Assembly: GCF_001941445.1 (NCBI RefSeq)
Contig: NZ_CP009245.1
Span: forward strand, 2,007,992 to 2,071,991
Source: Corynebacterium aquilae DSM 44791
GTDB lineage: Bacteria > Actinomycetota > Actinomycetes > Mycobacteriales > Mycobacteriaceae
Reading direction: 5' to 3'
DNA length: 64,000 nt
Shown one piece after another: positions 10,027-19,023 of this stretch. The first letter of the stretch is position 1, and every line of letters begins with the position of its first letter. Under the pieces are notes generated by a model. It saw only the letters and a program-made list of their open reading frames with translations. It had not been told where the DNA came from and did no database searches. A program made the translations under genes and the position numbers.

Positions 10027-10214
10027 AGGCTCATACCTTATCGGGTTTTGCCTTCGAGCTTGGGTAAACGGGCCCGCGACAGAGCCGATGCTAAGACTTA
10101 TGGACTAGCCGACAGTGTGGACCACGTGCCGGGAGCGGCAAGCTGGGTAAAAAAGTCTGCACGGCATCGAACGGATGCTGTAGCGCTTGTGGGGGATGGG
10201 GGTGGGGTGGAATC

Positions 10215-10243
10215 TGGTCGACTTATAGAAATTCGACTAGAAT
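10215..10243 (+). promoter_or_regulatory. Candidate glnA1 promoter
   Basis: TGGTCG (10215-10220) and TAGAAT (10238-10243) are separated by 17 nt, a sound -35/-10 pair about 260 nt upstream of glnA1. The stretch contains an imperfect direct repeat, TCGACTTATAGAAAT then TCGACTAGAATT. The 10027-10505 gap holds no gene. I looked for an AmtR nitrogen box and saw only a partial resemblance. Confidence 0.45.
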
Positions 10244-10505
10244 TGTTTGGCAATGCACGTCACCGTCGTGTTTCCCTGTGAAGCACGCAGGTGGACTGCA
10301 CCGCCCGTGGAGGTTCCAGCGCCCAGCGCTCCTACCCTATTCCCGCCGAACTGACAGCCAATAGTCGTTATCTACCCAACGAACGAGCATCGATGTGAAT
10401 AAGGTGGACTGTGGGCTTCCACCGAGGCGCACCGGCTGGTGACCGCCAACCGCTGTGCGTGGGCCCGGCTATACCCGAACAATTTTTTCCTCCCAAGGAG
10501 ACACC

Positions 10506-11942
10506 GTGGCATTTGAGACCACCGAAGATGTCGTAGCATTCATCAAGAACGAGGGTGTCGAGTTCCTCGACATCCGTTTCACCGACGTCCCGGGCGCCGA
10601 GCAGCGCATCACCATCCCGGCGTCCACGTTCACTGAAGAAGCCGCCGAGGAGGGCTTCGCCTTCGATGGTTCTTCCATCCGGGGCTTTACCTCCATCGAC
10701 GAGTCCGACATGAACCTCCTTCCGGACGTCACCACCGCACGGGTGGATCCTTTCCGCAAGGTCAAGACCCTGAACATGAAGTTCTTCGTCCACGACCCCT
10801 TCACCCGTGAGCCTTTTAGCCGCGACCCCCGCAACGTTGCCCGCAAGGCCGAGGAATACCTCGCCTCCACCGGCATCGCCGACACCTGCTTCTTCGGCGC
10901 TGAGGCCGAGTTCTACCTTTTCGACAAGGTCTCCTACGCCACCGACACCAACGTTGGTTTCTACGAGATCGACTCCGACGCTGCATGGTGGAACCGCGGC
11001 ACCGATGAAAACCTCGACGGCTCCCCGAACCGCGGCTACAAGACCCGCCTCAAGGGCGGCTATGGCCAGACCGCACCCCACGACATGTTCGAGGATCTGC
11101 GCGACGAAATGACCATGCTGCTCGCGCAGAACGGTTTCGAAGTTGAGCGCGCCCACCCCGAGGTCGGCACCGGCACCCAGCAGGAAATCAACTACAAGTT
11201 CAACACCCTGCTGGCCGCCGCCGATGATCTGCAGACCTTCAAGTACATCATCAAAAACGCTGCCTTCCGTGCCGGCAAGACCGCAACCTTCATGCCGAAG
11301 CCCCTGGCCGGCGACAACGGTTCCGGTATGCACGCCCACCAGTCCCTGTGGAAGGACGGCAAGCCACTGTTCCACGACGAGGCCGGCTACGCAGGCCTGT
11401 CCGACATGGCCCGCTACTACATCGGCGGTATCCTGCACCACGCAGGTGCGGTGTTGGCATTCACCAACCCGACCCTGAACTCCTACCACCGCCTGGTTCC
11501 CGGCTTTGAGGCCCCGATCAACCTGGTCTACTCGCAGCGCAACCGCTCCGCAGCAGTCCGCATCCCGATCACCGGCTCCAACCCGAAGGCCAAGCGCATC
11601 GAGTTCCGCGCCCCGGACCCGTCCGGCAACCCCTACTTCGGTTTCGCCGCCATGATGATGGCCGGCCTCGACGGCATCAAGAACCGCATCGAGCCGCACG
11701 CACCGGTCGACAAGGATCTCTACGAGCTGCCCCCGGAGGAAGCCGCCTCCATCCCGCAGGCACCGACCTCCCTCGAGGCATCCCTGAAGGCGCTGGAAGA
11801 AGACCACGACTTCCTCACCGAGGGCGACGTGTTCACCGATGACTTGATCGAGACCTACATCCGCCTGAAGAACGACGACGAGATCGCTCCGACTCGCCTG
11901 CGCCCCACCCCGCAGGAATTCGAGATGTACTTCGACTGCTAA
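10506..11942 (+). CDS. glnA: Glutamine synthetase I, adenylylatable
   Basis: It makes glutamine from glutamate, ammonia and ATP as a dodecamer in the cytosol. GTG 10506 ([10 protein letters not shown]) is chosen because AAGGAG at 10494-10499 precedes it and the resulting 478 residues fit GSI-beta. Visible motifs: FDGSSIRGF, the ATP loop [16 protein letters not shown], and NRSAAVRIP. The adenylylation site is Y406 in [11 protein letters not shown], the target of GlnE, which is encoded 10 kb downstream. The long 5' gap suggests regulated transcription. Confidence 0.97.
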   Translation: MAFETTEDVVAFIKNEGVEFLDIRFTDVPGAEQRITIPASTFTEEAAEEGFAFDGSSIRGFTSIDESDMNLLPDVTTARVDPFRKVKTLNMKFFVHDPFTREPFSRDPRNVARKAEEYLASTGIADTCFFGAEAEFYLFDKVSYATDTNVGFYEIDSDAAWWNRGTDENLDGSPNRGYKTRLKGGYGQTAPHDMFEDLRDEMTMLLAQNGFEVERAHPEVGTGTQQEINYKFNTLLAAADDLQTFKYIIKNAAFRAGKTATFMPKPLAGDNGSGMHAHQSLWKDGKPLFHDEAGYAGLSDMARYYIGGILHHAGAVLAFTNPTLNSYHRLVPGFEAPINLVYSQRNRSAAVRIPITGSNPKAKRIEFRAPDPSGNPYFGFAAMMMAGLDGIKNRIEPHAPVDKDLYELPPEEAASIPQAPTSLEASLKALEEDHDFLTEGDVFTDDLIETYIRLKNDDEIAPTRLRPTPQEFEMYFDC

Positions 11943-12002
11943 AAGCCCCATAAGCTCGCGAACACTGCCCGTCGGGTGGTTTGAGCGAGCCCCTAGGCGC
12001 AC

Positions 12003-12058
12003 ACAACCCCGTGCCGCCAGAACCCTCCAACAGGGCCTGGTGACACGGGGTTGTTTTA
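12003..12058 (+). terminator. Terminator after glnA1
   Basis: Arms 12003-12013 and 12044-12054 (11 bp, perfect) enclose a smaller hairpin and are followed by TTTTATG. The stretch up to 12253 has no further gene. Confidence 0.8.
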
Positions 12059-12253
12059 TGCTTTTGTCTTTTCTTCGATGCAACCCGGCAGCTAATCAGC
12101 GTGCCGAGCAAAAACCGAAAGCTTCAACGACAACAGACGGCATCAGCGCATCAACACGCTATAGCGGCGCGTGGACGCAGTCTGCTTTCTCCAGCACCCA
12201 AAGGGGCTTTAAAACTGCCCCGCCTGGCCCCCACGCCGCTAATAGGATCCCCT

Positions 12254-13180
12254 CTAGCGCAGCTTTTCCACAACGGCTGCAGCAGCCGCAATGTCCTGCC
12301 AGCTCATACCGGTGCCCTTAAACACGTTGGGACGATCGGTGGCGCGGGAAACCGCACCTGTGACGACCTGCTTCATGGTAACCAAATCGTCTTTGTGGCA
12401 CTTGCCATCATCGATCGGGATGATCACGTCGCCCGCTTCGGCCAACGCGGTGTGCTTGGCTTCCACGGCGACTAGGCTGCGGCCGATCAAGCAGCCCGGT
12501 AGTTCTCGGGCATCGGGCGTGTGCGATCCCATCGCGACAACGCAAGCGCCATCACGCACCAGATCGCCCTTGAACAGGGGCTCTTTGGCGCTGGTGCAGC
12601 AGACGATGATGTCGGCCTCTGGGATGTCTTCTCGGCTGCCCGCACGAGCCGGCAGGCCTTTTTCTGCAAGCTTCTCGGCGAGCTTGGTGGAGCTGTCCTC
12701 ACTACGGCCAATGATGGCAATGTCTTCGAGATCGCGTACCTCAGCCATGGCATAAGCGTGGTGCTCTGCCTGCAGTCCGGTACCGAAGATGACGCAGCGC
12801 TTGGCATCTTTGGCCGACAGGTAGTCGACGGCGACAGCGGACATGGCGGGGGTGCGCACCGCGGTGAGCACACTGCCGTCGAGCACCGCATAGGGGCGCA
12901 GGGTCTCCCGGTCGAAAATGCAGTACAACGCGTTGATAAGCGGCAAGCCCTTGTCCGGATTGTTGGGGGCGACGGTGGCTAGCTTGCAGCCAGCCCAATC
13001 CCCCAGTGCGCTGGGCATGGTCAGCAGTTCGCCGGTGCCAACGTTCGTGCCGGTGCGTGCGGGATCATCAGCGGGGTCAAAGTCACTCTTAAGTGCAGCC
13101 TCGAGGGTTTCGCGACACAGCTTCGGGGTCAGGGTTTCTGCGACTTGTTCTGCGGTGTATGTGATCAGCTTTTCGGTCAT
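12254..13180 (-). CDS. Ornithine cyclodeaminase / mu-crystallin family oxidoreductase
   Basis: 308 residues from ATG 13180 (MTEKLITYTAEQV); the frame is open 53 codons further upstream, but that part overlaps the terminator of the next gene. The NAD(P)-binding fingerprint is CVIFGTGLQAEHHAYAM, and VLDGSVLTAVRTPAMSAVAV is the family's substrate-site segment. Members act as ornithine cyclodeaminase, alanine dehydrogenase, ketimine reductase or siderophore precursor enzymes, and the sequence alone does not decide. It stands alone between glnA1 and a zinc ribbon gene. Confidence 0.85.
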   Translation of the reverse strand: MTEKLITYTAEQVAETLTPKLCRETLEAALKSDFDPADDPARTGTNVGTGELLTMPSALGDWAGCKLATVAPNNPDKGLPLINALYCIFDRETLRPYAVLDGSVLTAVRTPAMSAVAVDYLSAKDAKRCVIFGTGLQAEHHAYAMAEVRDLEDIAIIGRSEDSSTKLAEKLAEKGLPARAGSREDIPEADIIVCCTSAKEPLFKGDLVRDGACVVAMGSHTPDARELPGCLIGRSLVAVEAKHTALAEAGDVIIPIDDGKCHKDDLVTMKQVVTGAVSRATDRPNVFKGTGMSWQDIAAAAAVVEKLR

Positions 13181-13220
13181 GGCACCCAAGTCTAGGCAGA
13201 AATGCGTCCACGGTGACCGA

Positions 13221-13253
13221 AAGCCCCAACCTTTCAGGTCAAGGCTGGGGCTT
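13221..13253 (-). terminator. Terminator after the PhnA/YjdM-like gene
   Basis: An 11-bp stem with one mismatch (13221-13231 with 13243-13253). On the minus strand it is followed by TTTC. It ends the gene at 13279-13623. Confidence 0.6.
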
Positions 13254-13278
13254 AGGTGGCTCTGCTGAGGGAATGTAT

Positions 13279-13623
13279 TTAGCTCTTTTTCACGATGGAG
13301 GATTTGAGCTGCATTTGGCCGAATCCATCGATTTTGCAATCGATGTTGTGGTCGCCGCCATCGGGGTTAAGCCGGATATTGCGCACCTTCATTCCGGCCT
13401 TCAGCGGCTGTTGTGCGCCTTTGACCTTCATGGTTTTGGTGATGGTAACGGTATCCCCGTCGCTGAGGGGGTTGCCGACGGCGTCCAGGATCTGCGCTTC
13501 GCCGGCTGCGGAGTCATCGCTTTGGGTGAACTCGTGGGCGCATTCGGAACAGATGATCAGCGCGTCGAGTTCGTAGGTGTATTCACTGTCGCATTCGGGG
13601 CAGTGCGGAATGGGGGTGCTCAT
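13279..13623 (-). CDS. yjdM: PhnA/YjdM-like zinc ribbon protein
   Basis: 114 residues. The N-terminal zinc ribbon has two CxxC knuckles (CPECDSEYTY and CSECAHEF), followed by the PhnA C-terminal domain (DAVGNPLSDGDTVTITKTMKVKG, split over strands, then RNIRLNPDGGDHNIDCKIDG). The length matches E. coli YjdM (111 residues). Although once linked to phosphonate use, the family's role is unclear and no phosphonate genes are nearby. It is probably monocistronic, with a terminator just downstream. Confidence 0.88.
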   Translation of the reverse strand: MSTPIPHCPECDSEYTYELDALIICSECAHEFTQSDDSAAGEAQILDAVGNPLSDGDTVTITKTMKVKGAQQPLKAGMKVRNIRLNPDGGDHNIDCKIDGFGQMQLKSSIVKKS

Positions 13624-13702
13624 AGAGTGTTAGTTTTCCATTGTTTTCCTCCAGGCGTGGAATTAGGTGCCCCCGTAAACTGCTCTCCCCCGCCCACAAA
13701 AT

Positions 13703-13712
13703 GTGATATCAC
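13703..13712. promoter_or_regulatory. Palindrome GTGATATCAC before the SPFH gene
   Basis: A perfect 10-bp palindrome ending 7 nt before ATG 13720, where a ribosome site would be expected but is not seen. It could be an operator or part of a core promoter. Confidence 0.35.
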
Positions 13713-13719
13713 TTTATTT

Positions 13720-14685
13720 ATGACTAATTCCTACGATGATTCCACCATCCCCCCGGAGGTCGCTGAGGTCTCCAGCGAGCCCGTCGGACACCAGGGCACC
13801 AATGTCACCATTTCCGAGTACCCCGCAAAAACTGGTGGCCCCATCCCAGCCTTCCTGACGCTGGTACTCGCCTTTGGCATGCTCGTCGGCTCTGTGCTGC
13901 TGGCAATCATTGGATTCACACTCCCCAAATTCTTCCTGGTCATTGTGGCTGGACTCGTGTTCGTCCTCAGCCTGTTCGTCTTCGGCATGGTCGAGATCAA
14001 CAGCCCCGGACACACCCGCGTGCTGCAGCTGTTCGGCAAGTACTACGGCACCAACCGCCGCACCGGCCTGTCGATCGTTCCCCCTTTCACCAGCTCCACC
14101 AAGGTTTCGGTACGTGTCCGCAACTTCGAGACCAATGAGATCAAAGTCAACGATGCTGGCGGTAACCCCGTTCAGATTGCCGCCATCATCGTGTGGCAGG
14201 TCTCCGACACTGCCAAGGCCACCTTCGCAGTCGAAGACAACGAGGAGTTCATCCACGCCCAGGCTGAGTCCGCACTGCGCCACGTGGCCACCAGCCACCA
14301 CTACGCGCCGACTGGGAACTCAACCACTTCCCTTTCTGGTTCCACCGACTTGGTGAGCCGCGAGATTGCCGACGAGGTCGCCGAGCGCGTGGCGGTCGCA
14401 GGCCTGGAAATCGTCGAAGCCCGCATCAGCTCCCTGTCCTACGCCCCGGAAATTGCCCAGGCAATGCTGCAGCGCCAGCAAGCAAACGCCATCGTCGACG
14501 CCCGCGAGACGATCGTCGAAGGCGCAGTGTCCATGGTGGAAACCGCGCTGGCTCAGCTCGAGGAGCGCGAAATCGTTGACCTTGACCCCGAGCGCCGCGC
14601 CGCGATGGTGTCCAACTTGCTCGTCGTCTTGTGCAGCGAGAACAACACCACCCCTGTCGTGAACGCAGGCAACATGTACCCATGA
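13720..14685 (+). CDS. SPFH/band 7 domain membrane protein
   Basis: 321 residues: a soluble N-terminus (about 1-45), two close membrane helices (about 46-95, [19 protein letters not shown] and [19 protein letters not shown]), then the SPFH domain ([39 protein letters not shown]) and a C-terminal helical region with [16 protein letters not shown] proteins form membrane-associated scaffolds. The frame is open far upstream, but that part is antisense to the yjdM gene; ATG 13720 is the natural start. Its stop overlaps the start of the next gene (ATGA). Confidence 0.88.
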   Translation: MTNSYDDSTIPPEVAEVSSEPVGHQGTNVTISEYPAKTGGPIPAFLTLVLAFGMLVGSVLLAIIGFTLPKFFLVIVAGLVFVLSLFVFGMVEINSPGHTRVLQLFGKYYGTNRRTGLSIVPPFTSSTKVSVRVRNFETNEIKVNDAGGNPVQIAAIIVWQVSDTAKATFAVEDNEEFIHAQAESALRHVATSHHYAPTGNSTTSLSGSTDLVSREIADEVAERVAVAGLEIVEARISSLSYAPEIAQAMLQRQQANAIVDARETIVEGAVSMVETALAQLEEREIVDLDPERRAAMVSNLLVVLCSENNTTPVVNAGNMYP

Positions 14686-14882
14686 TGGCACGCAAACAAG
14701 TTCCCTTGCGCCTTGATGAGAAAGTGTATGAGTCCCTAGCTCGCTGGGCGGCAGACGAACTAGTCAGCACCAATACGCTGATTGAGCGTCTCCTGCGAGA
14801 CAGCCTGCAGGCCGCCCACCGAATGCCTCGGGATGCAGGAGCACTTCCGCGCAGGGGCCGGCCACCTAAAAGCGCCGTCTGA
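14682..14882 (+). CDS. Small ribbon-helix-helix-like protein coupled to the SPFH gene
   Basis: 66 residues starting at ATG 14682, which overlaps the SPFH stop in ATGATG, so translation is probably coupled (ATG 14685 is the alternative). KQVPLRLDEKVYESLARWA looks like the strand and first helix of an Arc/CopG ribbon-helix-helix fold; a basic Pro/Arg tail (RRGRPPK) follows. Such a protein could bind DNA or modulate its SPFH partner. I recall SPFH genes paired with an Arc-like ORF in several bacteria, but the function is not known. Confidence 0.75.
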   Translation: MMARKQVPLRLDEKVYESLARWAADELVSTNTLIERLLRDSLQAAHRMPRDAGALPRRGRPPKSAV

Positions 14883-14885
14883 CAC

Positions 14886-14944
14886 CACCAGCCACGTATC
14901 CACCCACAGCAGGTTTTCACTGCGGATACGTGGCTGGTGTTTTT
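14886..14944 (+). terminator. Terminator after the SPFH operon
   Basis: A perfect 16-bp stem (14886-14901 with 14924-14939) followed by TTTTT. Confidence 0.9.
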
Positions 14945-15011
14945 GTGCGCTGGAGACGTCGCTAGGCCCAAAGTCTCTTGTGGGGGCGCTACGCGCGCTA
15001 GGGTATCCACT

Positions 15012-16298
15012 ATGACTTCCGCCACCTCCTCCCCCGCCGTTGAACGCATCTCAACCCGGGCGATCGTGGTGTGGTTGGCGGCCACCGGCGCCTACGTTAT
15101 GGCCATTTTGGGGCGCACCAGCATGGGTGTGGCCGGCGTCCAAGCCATGGATCATTTCCACATCGATGCCTCACGGCTAGCGGTGTTCACCTCAGTGCAA
15201 GTCGGCGTGTACGCCTTGGCCCAGATCCCCATGGGCATGGCCATTGACCTTTTTCAGCCCCGCAGAATGCTGGTAGCGGGCGCAATCATCATGGCAGCCG
15301 GCCAGCTGATTTTGGGCCTTACTAGTTCCTACCCGGTGGCCATCTTGGGGCGCGTGCTGGTGGGCACCGGTGATGCCAGCGCATTTCTCTCGGTGATGCG
15401 GTTGTTGCCCGCCTGGTTTCCCCTGCGCAAAACCCCTTTGTTTAGCCAACTCACGGCCTCTTTGGGTCAAATCGGCCAGTTTCTGTCCGCGGTGCCTTTT
15501 CTGGCCTACTTGGAGCATTCCGGCTGGCGGCATGCTTTCGTCGCTATTGGTGCCCTGGGAGTGTTGGTGGCTGCTGCATGCGCAGTGGTGGTGAGGGATA
15601 GCCCCGATGACTCCCCGCGACATGCGCACGCGAGCACTGCCACGTCTCTACGCCAGCGGCTGCGCACAGTTGTCCGTGAGCCGGTGTGCTGGGAAGGGTT
15701 TTTCACCCACTATGTGGGCCTGATGCCCAACCTGGTTTTCGCTTTGCTGTGGGGGCTACCGATGATGACGCTGGGGCAGGGCCTAACAACCGCGCAGGCG
15801 GGCAGCATCTTTGTGATCGGAACCGTGATTAATGTGGCGGTCTCCCCACTTCATGGCATCTTGTCCAGCCGGTTCGGGTCGCGCCGCTATCGGCTAACCA
15901 TTGCGATGAACCTGGCGTATTTTGTGGGGCTGGGGTGGTTTTTCAGCTCCGCCGAGCCACGTGGCTACGGGGCGATCCTGGTGGCTGCTGGGGTTGGTTT
16001 CGCGGTGGTTCCGTCTTCTAATTTTGGCTTCGACTCCGTGCGCGAAAGCCTGGATCACCGGGTGCTGGCAGCGGGTACTGGGCTGGCCAACATGGGTGGC
16101 TTCGTTGCCACGATGATCGCTGGACAGTTGATGGGCGTAGTGCTCGACTCTCAGTGTTCGGATGGCTCGTACACCTGGTCGTGCTTTGGTGCGGCGTGGT
16201 GGTCGGTTTTCGCAGTGTGGTTGGCCGGAGTGGTGGCACTGGTGATCATTGCTCGCCGTCAACGTCGCACAAGGCTTCATGTGCAGTTCGCGGACTAG
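15012..16298 (+). CDS. Major facilitator superfamily transporter
   Basis: 428 residues with about 12 predicted membrane helices. An MFS loop 2-3 motif is recognisable in MGMAIDLFQPRRMLVAG, and LGRVLVGTGDASAF resembles the helix 4-5 region of anion or organic-acid transporters. The substrate cannot be named. ATG 15012 is chosen because TAGGGT (14999-15004) lies 7 nt before it, suggesting a leaderless transcript; the 25 codons upstream in frame overlap the previous terminator. It is flanked by unrelated genes. Confidence 0.85.
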   Translation: MTSATSSPAVERISTRAIVVWLAATGAYVMAILGRTSMGVAGVQAMDHFHIDASRLAVFTSVQVGVYALAQIPMGMAIDLFQPRRMLVAGAIIMAAGQLILGLTSSYPVAILGRVLVGTGDASAFLSVMRLLPAWFPLRKTPLFSQLTASLGQIGQFLSAVPFLAYLEHSGWRHAFVAIGALGVLVAAACAVVVRDSPDDSPRHAHASTATSLRQRLRTVVREPVCWEGFFTHYVGLMPNLVFALLWGLPMMTLGQGLTTAQAGSIFVIGTVINVAVSPLHGILSSRFGSRRYRLTIAMNLAYFVGLGWFFSSAEPRGYGAILVAAGVGFAVVPSSNFGFDSVRESLDHRVLAAGTGLANMGGFVATMIAGQLMGVVLDSQCSDGSYTWSCFGAAWWSVFAVWLAGVVALVIIARRQRRTRLHVQFAD

Positions 16299-16325
16299 CC
16301 CCGTTTTGAGATACTGCTTGGGGGT

Positions 16326-17027
16326 CTAGTAGTGGGCGCGCCAGATTGCCTGGATGACGCCTAAATCTTCCTCACCGTGGCCGGCGGGCTTGGCCACCAC
16401 TAGCGGTTGTCCAACCTGGGTGGCGGGGATGCTTTCCCACGCAATGGTGTCGGTGTTGAGGGCACGTCGTTGCTGGCGATAGACGGTGGTTTTTCTACCG
16501 ATGCTGACTCTGGTGTCGTCGCTTAGCTCAACCACATACACGGTGTCACCGATGCTGGTTCGGTGTAGTTCGGGCAGGGCGTTTTCAGCCAAGGTTGTTT
16601 GGGTACGCGGGCTCATGCGTGCAATGACCCCCAGTTTGTGGATGTTTCCCTCTTCGTCTGCGATCGTCAGTGGCCCGGAAACGGTTTTTGTCACCAGGTG
16701 GCTATAGGCCCACACCGAGGGGCGGCGCGGGGTTGTGGACAGTGCCCGCACGATGACGTGGTCGCGGTCAACGGCGATGTCGGCGGTTGAGGTGACGATG
16801 TCGTATGCGCCACGGGCGCGGCCGTGGGCGTCAACGTCGACGGTGTGGGGAAAAATGTGGCGCAGGTTCGCGATTGCCAACAGCACGTCCTCATCGCTGC
16901 TTGCGGGGCTCACACCAGCGGCTTCTAGTTGGGCCAGCACGTCGACGAATCGGCGATCGGGTTGGGCTTCCCAGAGGTAGCTCAGTTCGCGAAGAAACTG
17001 CGGGATTCGAGTGGGGTCGGCATTCAC
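16326..17027 (-). CDS. Conserved hypothetical protein
   Basis: 233 residues, soluble, with no signal peptide. A helical N-terminal segment (IPQFLRELSYLWEAQPDRRFVDVLAQLEAAG) is followed by a beta-rich body (ARGAYDIVTSTADIAVDRDHVIV and TVYVVELSDDTRVSIGRKTTVYR) that suggests a barrel-like or OB-like fold; I do not recognise the family. The start is GTG 17027: TACAAT (plus-strand 17035-17040) lies 7 nt before it, a leaderless arrangement. The next gene on the strand, a small exported protein, is 18 bp upstream. Confidence 0.75.
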   Translation of the reverse strand: MNADPTRIPQFLRELSYLWEAQPDRRFVDVLAQLEAAGVSPASSDEDVLLAIANLRHIFPHTVDVDAHGRARGAYDIVTSTADIAVDRDHVIVRALSTTPRRPSVWAYSHLVTKTVSGPLTIADEEGNIHKLGVIARMSPRTQTTLAENALPELHRTSIGDTVYVVELSDDTRVSIGRKTTVYRQQRRALNTDTIAWESIPATQVGQPLVVAKPAGHGEEDLGVIQAIWRAHY

Positions 17028-17045
17028 AGTCCGAATTGTATGCGC

Positions 17046-17402
17046 CTAGCTGGCTGTGGGCACAGCACTGGGCAGTGGTGGTTGCTCAGTTGCCGAAAGA
17101 GGGCAGTCTGCAGGCAAAAGCCCCAAATCGAAGGCTTTTTGTACGCTGCTGCGTTCTTCTTCGGTGATTTTGCCCTGCTGGACTGCGTTGTCGAGTTTGG
17201 CGGCCAAGTCTTGTTGGGTTGCGGAGACATTTTTGGCTTTGAGCGGGCTGGGGATGGATACGGTGGTGTGGGTGACCGTGACTTCTGCGTGGTGGAGGTT
17301 GTCTTCACGGGTGCACGCGGCGGTGCTTCCGATGATGAGCATGCCTGTCATGCACAGGATGATCCAATGCTGGTGTGATGCGCGATCTGTTTGGGGCGCC
17401 AT
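17046..17402 (-). CDS. Small secreted or lipid-anchored hypothetical protein
   Basis: 118 residues from ATG 17402, which has AGGAGG 6 nt upstream. The N-terminus has a hydrophobic stretch (WIILCMTGMLIIGSTAAC) ending in a cysteine that could be lipidated, although Thr at position -3 is a poor lipobox match. The mature part has a short helical domain (LAAKLDNAVQQGKITEEERS) resembling a short SHOCT-like or WHH-like helix pair, then a proline-rich end. I do not recognise the function. Confidence 0.65.
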   Translation of the reverse strand: MAPQTDRASHQHWIILCMTGMLIIGSTAACTREDNLHHAEVTVTHTTVSIPSPLKAKNVSATQQDLAAKLDNAVQQGKITEEERSSVQKAFDLGLLPADCPLSATEQPPLPSAVPTAS

Positions 17403-17469
17403 CACTTTCCTCCTCGCTGGGGTAAGGACTCGGTTTACCTACTCGAAGAAACGAGCGGGTGAAAACCGT

Positions 17470-17665
17470 GGGTGTCCGCGCGGTGAGCTGCTGGTGGTTC
17501 ACCGCTGTTGCTCGTGCCTGTTGTGCACAGGGTGTGGTGTGGCATGGGCACAATCCTGGGGAAGTGTTGTGCCCATGCCACACGAGACCTCCTGTGGGCA
17601 CGTGGCGCGAGTGTCAGCGATGCCAGTTGGTGAACCACAGGCGGCTCACCGCGCGGGTGACGGCC
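17470..17665. repeat. Long imperfect inverted repeat in a 645-bp gene-free region
   Basis: The centre is a perfect 17-bp inverted repeat (17537-17553 with 17567-17583, 13-nt loop). Outside it the arms continue to match imperfectly, including CGCGCGGTGAG and TGGTTCACC on the left (about 17478-17504) with their complements on the right (about 17631-17660). No T tract follows. The whole gap 17403-18047 has no convincing gene. Confidence 0.7.
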
Positions 17666-18000
17666 ACAGGGTTATCAACTTCCGCGAAAACTTCTCTTAC
17701 CGCCACTGCGCGGTTCACTGTCGTGCTAGGTCCCGCGCGACAGTGTTTTGCGCTTCCCAACGACTGTGGGGCTCTTGGTGCTGTGGCGGGATGTCGCAGT
17801 CCGCCGTTGCAAGCTGAGCCGTACAGCATCGTTGGGATTGTTTATGTGGCGGGTTATAGGGGTTGTCGTTTCTGTCAGATAACCCTGTTGTGCCGTCTAC
17901 GAAGTCAATGTAGGGCCTGGACTTGGAAAACTTCCGCGCCTTCGGTGTGTGTGCGCTGTGAATTTTCTTCGTGTTTGTCGCTGACTGGGGGAAATGACAA

Positions 18001-18033
18001 CGCCGGCCCGGGATGGTGTTGTCCTGGACCGGC
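18001..18033 (-). terminator. Stem-loop after the 18-kb hypothetical gene
   Basis: A 13-bp GC-rich stem with two mismatches (CGCCGGCCCGGGA with TCCTGGACCGGCG), just downstream of the stop at 18048 on the minus strand. Only a weak T run is present. Confidence 0.5.
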
Positions 18034-18047
18034 GGCTGTTTGCTGGT

Positions 18048-18785
18048 TTATTTGTCCTCTTGTTCGCGAGGATCGTTATTTTTTGGGGTGTCTTCGTCGC
18101 GATCGATGTGGCTTTCGAAGGGGTGATCCTCTGGGGATGAGTGTTTGCCACTGTTCGGGGTGAAAGGATCGCGGCGGTCTTGTTCCCGGGAGCGGGTGGG
18201 GTCGGAAAATCCGTTGCGGAAGCGTTTTTCTGGTGGGGTGTTAAACCAGCTGTCCCCGAAGCTGTCTTCGGTTTCTTCTTCCTGGTTGTGGCGGGATTCT
18301 TTGAGCTTTTTGGCTAGTTCTTCGTCGTTTGCGGGCACGAAGGGGTTGTGTTGCGCGGGTGGTTTGTATTCCCCGGTGTCGATGTCTTCGTCGATGAAGC
18401 GAGAGGTATCTGTCTCGCGGGTGGGGGTCGTTGGATCTTTGCGGGCATTTGGGGTGTTGCCCCCGGTGACGTCATCGATGAAGCCTCTGAGCGCCCTTTC
18501 GGCACGTTCGACGAGCATGGCTTCGCCGCGGGTGGCGGCGAAGTCGCGCATCATTTTGCTGACGACGTCGACTGGTGTGTCTTCTGCGGGGCGGTTGCTT
18601 GCGCGCGGTGTGGGGCGTTGGGGGGCTTTGTGGTGTGCAGATGTTGTGAAGGTCAACTGTCCGCGTTCCGCGTCGAAGGTTAGTGCGGTGTTGTCGTCGC
18701 CGGTGATGTTGCGAACCATGTCAACGAAGGCGGACAGTTCGGCGACTGTTGCGCCTGCGAGGTTCATGCTGAATGTCGTGGCCAT
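18048..18785 (-). CDS. Acidic, partly disordered hypothetical protein
   Basis: 245 residues from ATG 18785, which has a GAAAGGGA element about 9 nt upstream. The first 60 residues form a short ordered segment (FSMNLAGATVAELSAFVDMVR, split by a turn). Residues about 95-130 form a helix, and the remainder is rich in Asp, Glu, Pro, Arg and Gln and looks unstructured. There is no signal peptide. I do not recognise a family. A longer frame to 18875 exists but lacks support. Confidence 0.7.
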   Translation of the reverse strand: MATTFSMNLAGATVAELSAFVDMVRNITGDDNTALTFDAERGQLTFTTSAHHKAPQRPTPRASNRPAEDTPVDVVSKMMRDFAATRGEAMLVERAERALRGFIDDVTGGNTPNARKDPTTPTRETDTSRFIDEDIDTGEYKPPAQHNPFVPANDEELAKKLKESRHNQEEETEDSFGDSWFNTPPEKRFRNGFSDPTRSREQDRRDPFTPNSGKHSSPEDHPFESHIDRDEDTPKNNDPREQEDK

Positions 18786-19023
18786 GGGGATCATCCCTTT
18801 CCATCGCGTCGCGGGTGACGTGGCGATGTTGCGTGCGCACTGCTCGGTGGTGCGCACTGGTGCGCTTTTGTTCATAGCCTAGTGCTGTGGGCACTGGATG
18901 GGGAGGTTTTTGGGGTTTTGCGCGTTTTTCTGAGCGTTTGGCACATGAGAAAACGCCGATGGCTGCCTCCGTGTGGGGCAGTAGCCAGCGGCGTGAAGGG
19001 GTTGTGCCCCGGGAGCTGTCGCG

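Noticed and set aside
10190-10250. An AmtR box upstream of glnA1
   Set aside because: Only one half-site-like TATAGA is present and the spacing to the second half is wrong.
13213-13719. A long open frame upstream of the SPFH gene
   Set aside because: It is antisense to the yjdM-like gene and its translation has no protein character; ATG 13720 begins the recognisable sequence.
17459-18163. A 234-codon plus-strand frame over the long palindrome
   Set aside because: Cys/Arg/Trp-rich translation with no domain; it extends antisense into the gene at 18048-18785 and arises from the inverted repeat.
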